DNA from: Candidatus Streptomyces philanthi
Lineage (GTDB): Bacteria > Actinomycetota > Actinomycetes > Streptomycetales > Streptomycetaceae
Reading direction: 5' to 3'
Assembly (NCBI GenBank): GCA_018114805.1
Contig: CP073042.1
Span: 3,844,001-3,908,000, forward strand
DNA length: 64,000 nt
Every line of letters begins with the position of its first letter. Positions within the stretch are counted from its first letter, which is position 1. Shown here piece after piece: positions 55,591 to 63,700 of the stretch. The position numbers and the translations under genes were made by a program. The notes beneath the pieces were generated by a model, which ran no database searches, was not told the DNA's origin, and was given only the letters and a program-made list of their open reading frames with translations.

Positions 55591-56431
55591 AACGCAGGCA
55601 CGGGAGCGGAGGGATTTGGCGGAGGCTCTGCGGGGCCTCCGCCGCGCTTCCGGGTTGAGCGGTGAACGCCTGGCCGTTCGCTGCAACATTAGCCAGACGA
55701 AGATCAGCCGAATCGAGACCGGTCGGGCACTGCCGACCGTGATGGATGTGGAACGCATCCTCACGGCCCTGAACTTACCCTCCGAAGTCGCCGACGAATT
55801 ACTGAAACTGGCCCGCAGGGCGAACTTCGATTACGTCTCCTGGCGGGCCTATGCCCGCGTTGGTTTGTACCACAAGCAGGCCGAGTTACGGGCCCTGGAA
55901 TCCTCCTCACTGGTGATGAGGCACTTTCTGCCCGCCATCCCCACCGGCCTCCTGCACGTCCGGGAGTACGCCACGGCCACGTTGTCCCGCACGGTGGAAA
56001 GCAACCCCGCCAGGGACATGACCAGGGCCGTGGATGCCCGGATGGAGCGTCAGCGGGTCCTCGACGACGCGTCACGGTCGTTTTTCTTCCTGATGACCGA
56101 GCAGGCCGTCAGGTGGCGCCGTGCGAACTGTCACGTGATGGCGGCTCAGTGTTCCCACATGGCGGAGGTCAACCAAAAGCCGAACGTACGTCTGGGGATC
56201 GTCCCGCAGGCGGTTGAGGTTTCCGGCACGCCCATGAATGTCTTCTTGATTTATGACGATCGTCTCGTCACCATTGAACTCTTCTCCGGTGAGGTGGTGC
56301 TGAGAGACCCGCGAGACATCATCCAGCATCAGAATCTCTTCGACCTGTTCTGGTCCGACGCAATCACCGGCGATGCGGCTACGGAATTTCTGCTCCAGGT
56401 GGCGGGGGAATTTATGCGGAAACGTGACTAG
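55574..56431 (+). CDS. XRE regulator with DUF5753/Scr1 domain
   Basis: The GTG at 55574 overlaps the DUF6879 gene by 17 bases. The helix-turn-helix is DLAEALRGLRRASGLSGERL with RCNISQTKISRIETGRALPT. The C-terminal DUF5753 region has YVSWRAYARVGLYHKQAELR, SSLVMRHFLPAIPTGLLHVR, EYATATLSRTVE and FFFLMTEQAVRWRRANCHVM, ending HQNLFDLFWSDAITGDAATE. The length is 285 residues, with an intact frame. Such regulators work with the small DUF397 protein encoded next; pairs of this kind influence development and antibiotic production in Streptomyces (BldB/WhiJ-type systems). Confidence 0.9.
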   Translation: MPIEPKTQARERRDLAEALRGLRRASGLSGERLAVRCNISQTKISRIETGRALPTVMDVERILTALNLPSEVADELLKLARRANFDYVSWRAYARVGLYHKQAELRALESSSLVMRHFLPAIPTGLLHVREYATATLSRTVESNPARDMTRAVDARMERQRVLDDASRSFFFLMTEQAVRWRRANCHVMAAQCSHMAEVNQKPNVRLGIVPQAVEVSGTPMNVFLIYDDRLVTIELFSGEVVLRDPRDIIQHQNLFDLFWSDAITGDAATEFLLQVAGEFMRKRD

Positions 56432-56500
56432 CCCTTTCCTCGGATTCCCTGACCTCCGATGATGGTTTCACAGCTGAAAAACCTTCAGGAAGGCTTCGCG

Positions 56501-56728
56501 ATGTCCCACCTGTACCCGTTCCCCATTCCCGTGAACGCCGACTTCCGCACACCCTGCGGCGGCAACACCCACCCGGACGGCGAGTCTTGCGTGACCTTCT
56601 CCAGGATCGGTGAGGACGCATGGGCGCTCGGGGACAGCAAGCAGCCCGGTCTGCCCCCGCTGCGCTTCACCACTGCCGAACTGGACGCGGCCGGCATCGA
56701 CCCGGCCCGCTTCGGCTTCTCGGCCTGA
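56501..56728 (+). CDS. DUF397-like small partner protein
   Basis: The ATG at 56501 is seven bases after AGGAAGG; the ORF start at 56459 has no such site. The 75-residue protein MSHLYPFPIPVNADFRTPCG has the DUF397 pattern: GESCVTFSRIGEDAWALGDS, KQPGLPPLRFTTAELDAAGI. The conserved DSK is present (GDSKQPG). DUF397 proteins are partners of Scr1-type XRE regulators, and this one lies 70 bases after such a gene. Confidence 0.82.
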   Translation: MSHLYPFPIPVNADFRTPCGGNTHPDGESCVTFSRIGEDAWALGDSKQPGLPPLRFTTAELDAAGIDPARFGFSA

Positions 56729-56841
56729 CCGGCCGCCCGCCGGCCCCCGCTCGACGGAGACCCGCCACCCGGCGGCCCGTTCTCCGGCGAGCGGGGGCCA
56801 CCCCGGGCCGCCACCGCCCGCTGCGACGAGGGACGACACAG

Positions 56842-57309
56842 TTGCACCACCACGGCTACCTGTGGGCCGGCGCCAAGCAGCGCTTCGACGAGGAGGCGCT
56901 GCGCCGGCCCCCTCACCCCGATCCGCCGCCGGCGGCCGCTGGGCCGGAGTTGGCCCAGCGGTACAAGGACGTGGGGGCGGAGTTCCCCGTCGTGCATCTG
57001 CCCCCGCTGGAAACAGCCTACTGGCTCGTCAAGCCCGGCGGGCTCGTACGGGGCACGTGGAGCGAGCCGGAGGAGGCCGTGCAGTGGCTCGGCGCGCGGT
57101 TGGTGGAGTACGCGCCGCGGTTCACGTCCGAGGCGGACCGCGCGCGCACGCGCCTCGCGGCGCTGGTCGACTCGGCCGCCGTGAGCCTGGGCGGGGAAGC
57201 GGACGTGTCCCTCGGCTTCTACCTCGAACGTCCCTCGTACCTGTCACTGGCCCTGGTGTGCTGCTCCCCGAACAGGGCCCAGCCGGAGCGGAACTGCCCG
57301 CTGGGGTAG
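56842..57309 (+). CDS. conserved Streptomyces protein of unknown function
   Basis: The frame is open from 56620, but conserved-looking sequence begins with a TTG at 56842, ten bases after GAGGG: LHHHGYLWAGAKQRFDEEAL. Then come EFPVVHLPPLETAYWLVKPG, GLVRGTWSEPEEAVQWLGAR and FYLERPSYLSLALVCCSPNR. It is 155 residues, soluble and acidic. No motif is known. It closes the plus-strand cluster and is followed by a strong hairpin. Confidence 0.65.
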   Translation: MHHHGYLWAGAKQRFDEEALRRPPHPDPPPAAAGPELAQRYKDVGAEFPVVHLPPLETAYWLVKPGGLVRGTWSEPEEAVQWLGARLVEYAPRFTSEADRARTRLAALVDSAAVSLGGEADVSLGFYLERPSYLSLALVCCSPNRAQPERNCPLG

Positions 57310-57350
57310 GGCGGACGGCGACACCCGGCCCGGCGGCCGTGGAAGCAGGG

Positions 57351-57378
57351 AGGGGCCAGACCCGAAGGTCTGGCCCCT
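57351..57378. terminator. 12-bp hairpin between convergent genes
   Basis: AGGGGCCAGACC (57351-57362) and GGTCTGGCCCCT (57367-57378) pair perfectly around CGAA. It serves the plus-strand cluster and possibly terD. Confidence 0.85.
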
Positions 57379-57470
57379 GGCCTGGGGACTCCCCGACTCA
57401 ACGGTGTGGCGGGCGGTGGGCCCGTCCCTTACTCAGACGGTGGCGTCTCCTCAGACAGTGGCGTCGAGTC

Positions 57471-58046
57471 TCAGACGTTGACGCCGAAGTCCTGCGCGAT
57501 GCCTGTGAGGCCGGAGGCGTAGCCCTGGCCGACGGCGCGGAACTTCCACTCGGCGCCGTTGCGGTACAGCTCGCCGAAGACCATGGCGGTCTCGGTCGCC
57601 GCGTCCTCGCTCAGGTCGTAGCGGGCGATCTCCGCGCCACCTGCCTGGTTGAGGATGCGGATGTACGCGTTGCGCACCTGGCCGAAGTTCTGGCTGCGGC
57701 TCTCGGCGTCGTAGATGGAGACCGGGAAGACGATCTTCTCGACGTCGGCCGGCAGGCCGGCCAGGTTGATGTTGATCTGCTCGTCGTCGCCCTCGCCTTG
57801 GCCGGTGAGGTTGTCACCGGTGTGCACGATCGACTGGTCCGGCGTCGCCTTGTTGTTGAAGAAGACGAAGTGCTGGTCCGAGTAGACCTTGCCGCTCGGG
57901 TTCACGGCGATGGCGCTGGCGTCCAGGTCGAAGTCCTGGCCGGTGGTGGTGCGGACGTCCCAGCCGAGGCCCACCGTGACGGCGGTCAGGCCCGGTGCCT
58001 CCTTGGTGAGCGAGACGTTGCCGCCCTTGGACAGGCTTACAGCCAT
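57471..58046 (-). CDS. terD: TerD-family stress protein
   Basis: The ATG at 58046 gives MAVSLSKGGNVSLTKEAPGL. The calcium-binding loops typical of TerD are visible: GWDVRTTTGQDFDLDASAIA, then FFNNKATPDQSIVHTGDNLT with GEGDDEQININLAGLP, and LSEDAATETAMVFGELYRNG. The length is 191 residues, exactly that of the family. TerD proteins are linked to tellurite and oxidative-stress resistance and, in Streptomyces, to differentiation. The gene is intact and monocistronic. Confidence 0.96.
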   Translation of the reverse strand: MAVSLSKGGNVSLTKEAPGLTAVTVGLGWDVRTTTGQDFDLDASAIAVNPSGKVYSDQHFVFFNNKATPDQSIVHTGDNLTGQGEGDDEQININLAGLPADVEKIVFPVSIYDAESRSQNFGQVRNAYIRILNQAGGAEIARYDLSEDAATETAMVFGELYRNGAEWKFRAVGQGYASGLTGIAQDFGVNV

Positions 58047-58270
58047 GGGGTGTCCCCTTCTTGTACTGGTCGATGGTTGGTCTTCGTGACGTCCACGAAG
58101 TTACCGTCACAACGCCATCAGGGGACCGCTGGGTTCCAGACCCCTTTACTTTCTTTGCCAAACTCTGGCGGTACGGAGTGCGTCGTTCCGCTCCCCGTCG
58201 GGGCGCGCCGTGGGCGCGGCGGTGAGGCGGGCGGGAAATGCGGGTGACGGGAGCGCGTCAACGCGGGAGC

Positions 58271-58682
58271 ATGTCCGGGCCCTATGTCATCCGTGGCTCG
58301 GTCTCCCTGCCGGAGGCCGAGCTGATCTGGCGTTTCTCCCGCTCGTCGGGGCCCGGCGGGCAGCACGTCAACACCAGCGACAGCCAGGTGGAGCTGCGGT
58401 TCGACCTGGCCGCGACCGACGCGTTGCCGCCCATGTGGAAGGAGCGCGCCCTCCAGCGGCTGGCCGGGCGGCTGGTCAACGGCGTGGTGTCCGTGCGGGC
58501 CTCTGAGCACTGCTCTCAGTGGCGCAACCGCGAGACCGCGGCCGTCCGGCTGGCGTCCCTGCTCGCCGATGCCACCCCGCCGCCCCACCCGCATCCCGCG
58601 CGGCATCAACGAGCGCCGGCTGCGCGAGAAGAAGCAGCGCGGCGACACCAAGCGGGGCCGGTCCGGCCGCGACTGGCACTAG
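58271..58682 (+). pseudogene. arfB: ArfB/YaeJ-type peptidyl-tRNA hydrolase, frameshifted
   Basis: The protein MSGPYVIRGSVSLPEAELIW carries the release-factor GGQ motif in RFSRSSGPGGQHVNTSDSQV (about residues 22-40). Near 58578 the frame changes; the basic C-terminal tail, RIPRGINERRLREKKQRGDT KRGRSGRDWH, is in the next frame and ends with TAG at 58680-58682. Such single-domain factors release peptides from stalled ribosomes; the tail enters the mRNA channel. Corrected length is about 137 residues. The start at 58271 fits the family, but 58238 has a better-spaced ribosome site. Confidence 0.85.
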
Positions 58683-59488
58683 GCGGTTTCGTACGGCCCC
58701 GCGGTCGTCGTCGTACGGCGCCGAGCGCTGTCCCCGCCGCCCCAGCGAGAAACAGTTCCCCCGCTCGATCGCGCCGGCGCACGGCCGTACCGGAGTGCGG
58801 CGACCACCCGTTTCCCGGGGAAATCGCGGCGCCTCCGGGGAGCGGAATTGCCGGCTATTGCCAGGCTGGATCACAAAGCGCCTGCAGCCCGCCGCGCGGC
58901 GATATCGGGGCGCCATTACGGGCCCGGCCGCTTCTCGTATGCGAACAGCCGTACGCACCACCGGCGGTGCCCGGTCGGGCGGTTACCGCCGCCGTCAAGG
59001 CAGTTGTGCCAGGCATATCACGCACACCCGTTCCCGGCGGCGGGCGCGTGCTGTGTTACACCCCTTCCAGTTACGGAATGTAGCATGTCGTAGCGCCGCG
59101 CGGCCGGCTGTGCCAGGGAGCGCCGGACGCCCGCCGCGCGCCCGGTCGGCGGCGGTCGCGTGAGCAGTGGCGAGCGGTCGTGCCAGCGGTGTGGGGGCGC
59201 GGGAACCACGCGTTCGCGATCCCTGGCGCGTCCCGGCGAGGCGACGGGCGCGGGTGTCGGGCCGGTCACCCCTGTCCCGTCATGGCCCACCGGCGAACCC
59301 CCGCCCGCGGCCCGACGACGGGTGAGATGAAGGGTAACTGATGGTCTGTCAGTTACGTCGGGACGGGGCTCGACCCGTGGATCGGGCCCGGGACCGACGT
59401 GGCGCCGGGGGCGCGGGAGGCTCCCGGTGCGGTGCGGTGCGGTGCGAGGCGGGCTGGTGCGAGGCGATGCGAGGCGGGCCGGTGCGGC
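58683..59488. other. 806-bp gene-free region
   Basis: No coding frame is supported. It contains an operator-like inverted repeat (59334-59356) and, near its right end, several GGTGCGG repeats (59428-59485). Confidence 0.5.
59334..59356. promoter_or_regulatory. TetR-like operator without adjacent regulator
   Basis: GTAACTGA (59334-59341) and TCAGTTAC (59349-59356) form a perfect inverted repeat with a 7-base spacer. The pattern resembles TetR-family operators. The nearest genes are the flavin reductase (convergent) and arfB. Confidence 0.6.
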
Positions 59489-60166
59489 TCAGCTCAGGTG
59501 GCGGTACCGGCCGCGGAAGTACGTCAGCGAGCCGCCCTCCCCGCTGGGGGTGTGCGCCGTCAGGACGCGGGCCACCACCAGCGTGTGGTCGCCCGCCTGG
59601 ACGCGCTGCTCCGTACGGCACTCCAGGGTCGCCAGGGCGCCACTGATCAGCGGCGCGTCGGACACCTCGCCACGGGTGTAAGCCAGCTCCTCGAACAGCA
59701 GCCGGTCGCTGACCCGACCCTTCATCGCGAACCGGCCGGCGATCTGCCGCTGGCCCTCGGCGAGCAGCGAGACCGCCCACAGCGGCTGCCGCTCCAGCAC
59801 GTCGTCCATCCGGGACCCGTTGCGGACGCTCACCATCACCAGCGGCGGGTCGAGCGAGACCGACAGGAAGGCCGTGGCCGTCATGCCGACGTCCTCGCCA
59901 CGCGGTCCCTCCTCCTCGTCGTGCGCCGTCACCAGCACCACGCCGGCCGCCAGCCGCGCCAGGGCGGCCCGAAACTCGTCCTCGCTCACCCCACCAGCAT
60001 GCGGGACGTCGCGCCCTGGCTCCGCCCGGGCCACGGCGCCCGGGGCGGGTGTGGCCTCCGGGGCGGCAGGAGTGCCCGGGGCGCCCGAGGTGCCGGGAGC
60101 GGCGGCCGAGGCGGCGCCTGGGTTGGACGGGGCGGATGGGACCGAAGAGGACGAGGTTCGCAACAC
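59489..60166 (-). CDS. flavin reductase-like FMN-binding protein
   Basis: After an Ala/Pro/Gly-rich leader of about 58 residues comes the split-barrel domain: VSEDEFRAALARLAAGVVLV, VGMTATAFLSVSLDPPLVMV, SVRNGSRMDDVLERQPLWAV and RFAMKGRVSDRLLFEELAYT. This is the FMN reductase component pattern of two-component monooxygenases. The partner oxygenase is not in the window. The GTG at 60166 gives 225 residues; a GTG at 59989 would remove the leader and match the family better. Confidence 0.85.
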   Translation of the reverse strand: MLRTSSSSVPSAPSNPGAASAAAPGTSGAPGTPAAPEATPAPGAVARAEPGRDVPHAGGVSEDEFRAALARLAAGVVLVTAHDEEEGPRGEDVGMTATAFLSVSLDPPLVMVSVRNGSRMDDVLERQPLWAVSLLAEGQRQIAGRFAMKGRVSDRLLFEELAYTRGEVSDAPLISGALATLECRTEQRVQAGDHTLVVARVLTAHTPSGEGGSLTYFRGRYRHLS

Positions 60167-60607
60167 GCCCTCGACGCTAACCTCCCGCCCCGCCCGGCCG
60201 CATCGGGCTCCCGGCGGAGGGGAGCCCTAGGTCCCTGGACCTGAGCGCCGGCGAGCCACCGGCGGGGCGCCCGGGGGGCGCTGGAGGGGCGCTGACGGGG
60301 CGCTGGCGAGGCGTCGTGGGGGCGCTCGCGGGGCGTCCGCAAATCCGCACCGATATTCGAAACAGTCGCCTCCGGTAAACGTAATCGCATTCCGGATTTG
60401 CTTTCAGGAAATATCGCGCGGCCCGTCTGAGCCCGCGGAACGGCCTTATCCCCACCCCGGACTCGCGCTGTGATATGAGTCACAACGGGCAGTAATTGTT
60501 GACCCTGTGTACCGGGTGGACAGCTCGCTGTGATTCAGTGGCCGTGTCAGTGAGAGACCGACGAGAAATTCTGGAGTTGCTGTCGAGGTCTCGGGGGAGA
60601 GCGATCG
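60167..60607. other. divergent region upstream of cdgB
   Basis: There is no gene in this 441-bp region. Four GGGGCGCTG(G/A)C-like repeats occur near 60270-60340. The stretch 60340-60560 is less GC-rich and contains the cdgB promoter, a GTGATATGAGTCAC palindrome (60470-60483) and the BldD-like site. Confidence 0.5.
60500..60512 (+). promoter_or_regulatory. BldD-like binding site upstream of cdgB
   Basis: TGACCCTGTGTAC fits the published BldD pattern TNACNCWGNGTNA at all but the last position. It lies 96-108 bases before the start of cdgB. In S. coelicolor, cdgB is a known direct BldD target. Confidence 0.6.
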
Positions 60608-62386
60608 ATGGAGACCGAGTCGGAGCCGTACATCCGCCTTGCGACCCTGCGACAGCTACATCAAGTAGTCGCAGAACTGAACACCGGACGCAGTCTGGCG
60701 GAGACCCTGCAAACCGTCGCCGACGGGGTGATCCAGGGCCTGGGATACGAGCTGTCAGCCGTCAACCTGGTCCGCCCGGACGGGGACCTGGTGGTGGCCG
60801 CGGTCAGCGGCAGCCCCGGGGCCGAGGCGCTCATGGCGGGCCGGGTCGGCTCGCGGACGTCCTGGGAGCGGCGGCTCTCGATGGGCGAGCGCTGGGGCGA
60901 CCTGAGGTTCATCCCGTACACCGAGGGCTGGGTGCTCGACGACGACGACGTCCCGCAGTGGCACGTCGCCGGTCCGGCGCCGAGGTTCCCCGACGAGTGG
61001 CACCCGATGGACCGGCTGTTCGCGCCGATGCGCGCGGCCCGCTCGCCGCACGGCGAGCTGCTCGGCGTGATCTCCGTGGACAAGCCGCGCAACGGCCGCC
61101 GCCCCGGCGCCTGGGGCCGCGAGGCACTGCAGATGTACGCGTTCCACTCGGCCATCGCCATCGGCAACGCCCGGTTGCGCGCCAACATGCAACGGGCGCT
61201 GATGCGCCTGGAGCGCGACCAGCAGGCGCTGCGGGCCAGCGAGGAGAGCTTCAGGCAGGCGTTCGAGTACGCGCCGAGCGGCATGGCCATCGCGGAGATG
61301 GGCGGCGACCAGCACGGCCGGCTGCTGCGCACCAACGACGCGCTGTGTCGCCTCCTCGGCCGCTCGGCCACCGCGCTGCGCCGCTACTCCTTCTCCGACC
61401 TCGTGCACCCCGAGGACATCGGCACCCTGCTGCGCACCTCGGCCGAGGGGGGCCGGGCCGAGCTGCGGCTGGTGCGGCGCGACGGCACGTACATGTGGGT
61501 CTCGCTGCGCAACTCGGTGGTGGCCGACGCCGCCGACGGGCCGCGCTTCCTGCTTACCCACGTCGAGGACATCGAGGAGCGCAAGCGGCACGAGCTGCAG
61601 CTCGCGCACCGCGCCAGCCACGACTCGCTGACCGGGTTGCCCAACAGCGCCGAGCTGCGCGCCCGGCTCGGCGCCCGGCTGTGCGCCCGCTCGCCGCAGC
61701 CCGCCTACGCGGGCGCGGAGAGCGCCGGCGTGGGCCCGGACAGTGCGCAGCATGCCGGGACGGCCGTGCGGGAGGCGGCCCTCGTCGGCAGCGTCGAGCA
61801 GGACGCGTACGTGCAGGGGTTCGGGCTGGAGGGCTTCGACTCGGCGGTGGACCTCGGCTGCCTGGGCGGCTTCGCCGGGCTCGACGCCGACGCCGACGCC
61901 CTGGAGGGCCTCACCGGCTCCGACGGCGGCCCGTTCGACCACCACGTGCACACGTACGCGCCCGCCGAGGGCGAGGAGGACGACGGCACCAAGGGGCTCG
62001 CGGTGCTCTTCTGCGACCTCGACGGGTTCAAGTCGATCAACGACAGGTTCGGCCACCACACCGGCGACGCGGTGCTCATCGAGGTCGCCCGCCGGCTCTC
62101 GCACGGCGTGCGGGACGGCGACACGGTGGCCCGGCTCGGCGGTGACGAGTTCGTGGTCCTGGCCGATGGACTGGGGCGGGCCGACGCGCAGGATCTCGCC
62201 GTACGGCTGCGAAACGCGATCATTCCGCCCATTCGCTTCGAAGGTCGCGCGGTGCGCGTGGGCGCGAGTTTCGGTATTAGCTGGGCGGCCTGCGGGATGT
62301 CGGCCGAGGAAGTGCTGCAATCCGCTGACCAGCGCATGTACGTGGAAAAGCGGTCGCGGTCGAAGGCGAATCGGCGTGCGGGTTAG
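60608..62386 (+). CDS. cdgB: GAF-PAS-GGDEF diguanylate cyclase, CdgB-type
   Basis: CdgB makes cyclic di-GMP, which binds BldD and holds back development in Streptomyces. The 592-residue protein METESEPYIRLATLRQLHQV has a GAF domain (about 20-185), a PAS domain with PAC (about 210-340; EESFRQAFEYAPSGMAIAEM), and a GGDEF domain. GGDEF is at 511-515 (ARLGGDEFVVLAD), and the inhibitory RxxD site (RDGD) is at 502-505, exactly five residues before. The domain's first helix (HDSLTGLPNSAELRARLGAR) is separated from LAVLFCDLDGFKSINDRFG by about 105 acidic, low-complexity residues. There is no membrane segment. The frame is intact. The ATG at 60608 follows GGGGGAG. Confidence 0.94.
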   Translation: METESEPYIRLATLRQLHQVVAELNTGRSLAETLQTVADGVIQGLGYELSAVNLVRPDGDLVVAAVSGSPGAEALMAGRVGSRTSWERRLSMGERWGDLRFIPYTEGWVLDDDDVPQWHVAGPAPRFPDEWHPMDRLFAPMRAARSPHGELLGVISVDKPRNGRRPGAWGREALQMYAFHSAIAIGNARLRANMQRALMRLERDQQALRASEESFRQAFEYAPSGMAIAEMGGDQHGRLLRTNDALCRLLGRSATALRRYSFSDLVHPEDIGTLLRTSAEGGRAELRLVRRDGTYMWVSLRNSVVADAADGPRFLLTHVEDIEERKRHELQLAHRASHDSLTGLPNSAELRARLGARLCARSPQPAYAGAESAGVGPDSAQHAGTAVREAALVGSVEQDAYVQGFGLEGFDSAVDLGCLGGFAGLDADADALEGLTGSDGGPFDHHVHTYAPAEGEEDDGTKGLAVLFCDLDGFKSINDRFGHHTGDAVLIEVARRLSHGVRDGDTVARLGGDEFVVLADGLGRADAQDLAVRLRNAIIPPIRFEGRAVRVGASFGISWAACGMSAEEVLQSADQRMYVEKRSRSKANRRAG

Positions 62387-62619
62387 CAATCTGGGCGTGG
62401 TATGGCCGGGCGTGGCCCCGTGGACGGGCCGCGCGGGCCTTGCGGGGCGGGGTAGGCTGCGCCGGTCGGCACGGCTGCCGAGAATTAATCGATCGTGAAC
62501 ATTGGCCATCCGGACAGCGCACGGCTATTTCGGCCGCCCCGGCCCTGATAAGAGCTGTTCTGGCACGCGAGTGCCACAGCGTGGATGACCATCAGGGACG
62601 AAGTGGGAGTGACCAGGGG

Positions 62620-63636
62620 ATGACGGCCGGCAACAACGGCTCGGGGGTGCCGCAGGACGACGACCCGTTCGCCTACCTGTACCGCCAGGAGGGCGGCGAC
62701 GGGGGCGCGTGCCAGGGCGCCCAGGGCTCGTCACGCACGGGCGGTTACGGCTATCCCGGGCCGCAGCAGCCTGGCGTCCCCCGGATCTCGTACAACCACG
62801 TGCGCGCGGTCGGCGAGCGGCAGTACGGCGGTCAGCAGCAGCCGGCGCCGCAGCAGGGCGGCTACGGCTACCCGCAGCAAAACGCGCACTACACCGCCCC
62901 CGAGGCGCTGCCCCAGCAGACCCGGCAGCGCGCGCACGGGGCCCTGCCGCCCGGCGGCGTGCCGCCCCGGCAGGCCGGGCACGGCCAGGGCGCCCCCGCG
63001 GGACACGGCGGCGGCGCGGGGCGCGGGCCCAACAGCAAGGGCCTGCTGATCGGCGCGATAGCCGTGGTGGCCGTCGTGATCATCGGCATCTCGGTCGCCA
63101 TGATCTCCAACAACTCGGGCGACAAGGACGACAAGGACGAGCCCACCCAGAACACCAGCCCCACCGCGGCCGAGACCGTTGAGCCCAGCCAGGACCCTAA
63201 GCCGACGAAGAAGCCGGAGCCGCTGCCCACCGAGGACGCCTCGGCCATGCGGCTGGACGGCGGCACCACCCTGGCCTCCGACATACCGGGCGCCAAGGCC
63301 GAGGGCGGCAAGTACGTCGCCGGCATCAACAAGCCCGGCGCCGGGGCCACCTGGACCGTGGACGTCGAGAAGGCGGGCCAGTACCGGCTGTACGTCGGCT
63401 ACGGCGTACCCGGCGAGGACCAGAACCTGAGCCTCACGGTGAGCAGCAAGCGAGACCCGCGCGCCGTCAGCATGAAGAACTTCGCACTCGCGAAGAAGGG
63501 TGACTGGGCGAAGGGCTGGACCCACACCTGGGCCATCGTCAACCTGAACAAGGGGACGAACACAGTGCGGCTGTCCTGCGAGGCTGGCAACAAGTGCGAC
63601 GTCAACCTCGACCAGGTCTGGCTCGCCCGAGGCTGA
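62620..63636 (+). CDS. membrane-anchored protein with C-terminal carbohydrate-binding domain
   Basis: The ATG at 62620 gives MTAGNNGSGVPQDDDPFAYL; a cytoplasmic part of about 145 residues is Gly/Gln/Pro-rich (GGYGYPGPQQPGVPRISYNH). One membrane helix follows: GLLIGAIAVVAVVIIGISVA (about 147-166). After an acidic, Pro/Thr linker comes an outside beta-sandwich of the CBM6/35 type: GGKYVAGINKPGAGATWTVD, AGQYRLYVGYGVPGEDQNLS and TNTVRLSCEAGNKCDVNLDQ, with two cysteines likely bonded. The length is 338 residues. Binding to cell-surface glycans is inferred; there is no catalytic domain. Confidence 0.85.
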   Translation: MTAGNNGSGVPQDDDPFAYLYRQEGGDGGACQGAQGSSRTGGYGYPGPQQPGVPRISYNHVRAVGERQYGGQQQPAPQQGGYGYPQQNAHYTAPEALPQQTRQRAHGALPPGGVPPRQAGHGQGAPAGHGGGAGRGPNSKGLLIGAIAVVAVVIIGISVAMISNNSGDKDDKDEPTQNTSPTAAETVEPSQDPKPTKKPEPLPTEDASAMRLDGGTTLASDIPGAKAEGGKYVAGINKPGAGATWTVDVEKAGQYRLYVGYGVPGEDQNLSLTVSSKRDPRAVSMKNFALAKKGDWAKGWTHTWAIVNLNKGTNTVRLSCEAGNKCDVNLDQVWLARG

Positions 63637-63700
63637 CCACGGCCCGCCCAGCGGGGCCGGGACCGCCCCTGCGCGGGGCCGGCCACCCCGCAGGCACCGG

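Noticed and set aside
36666..58682. Programmed frameshifting as a general explanation for the broken genes
   Set aside because: The genes are of unrelated families, homologs are known in one frame, and many breaks lie in G runs without slippery-site design.
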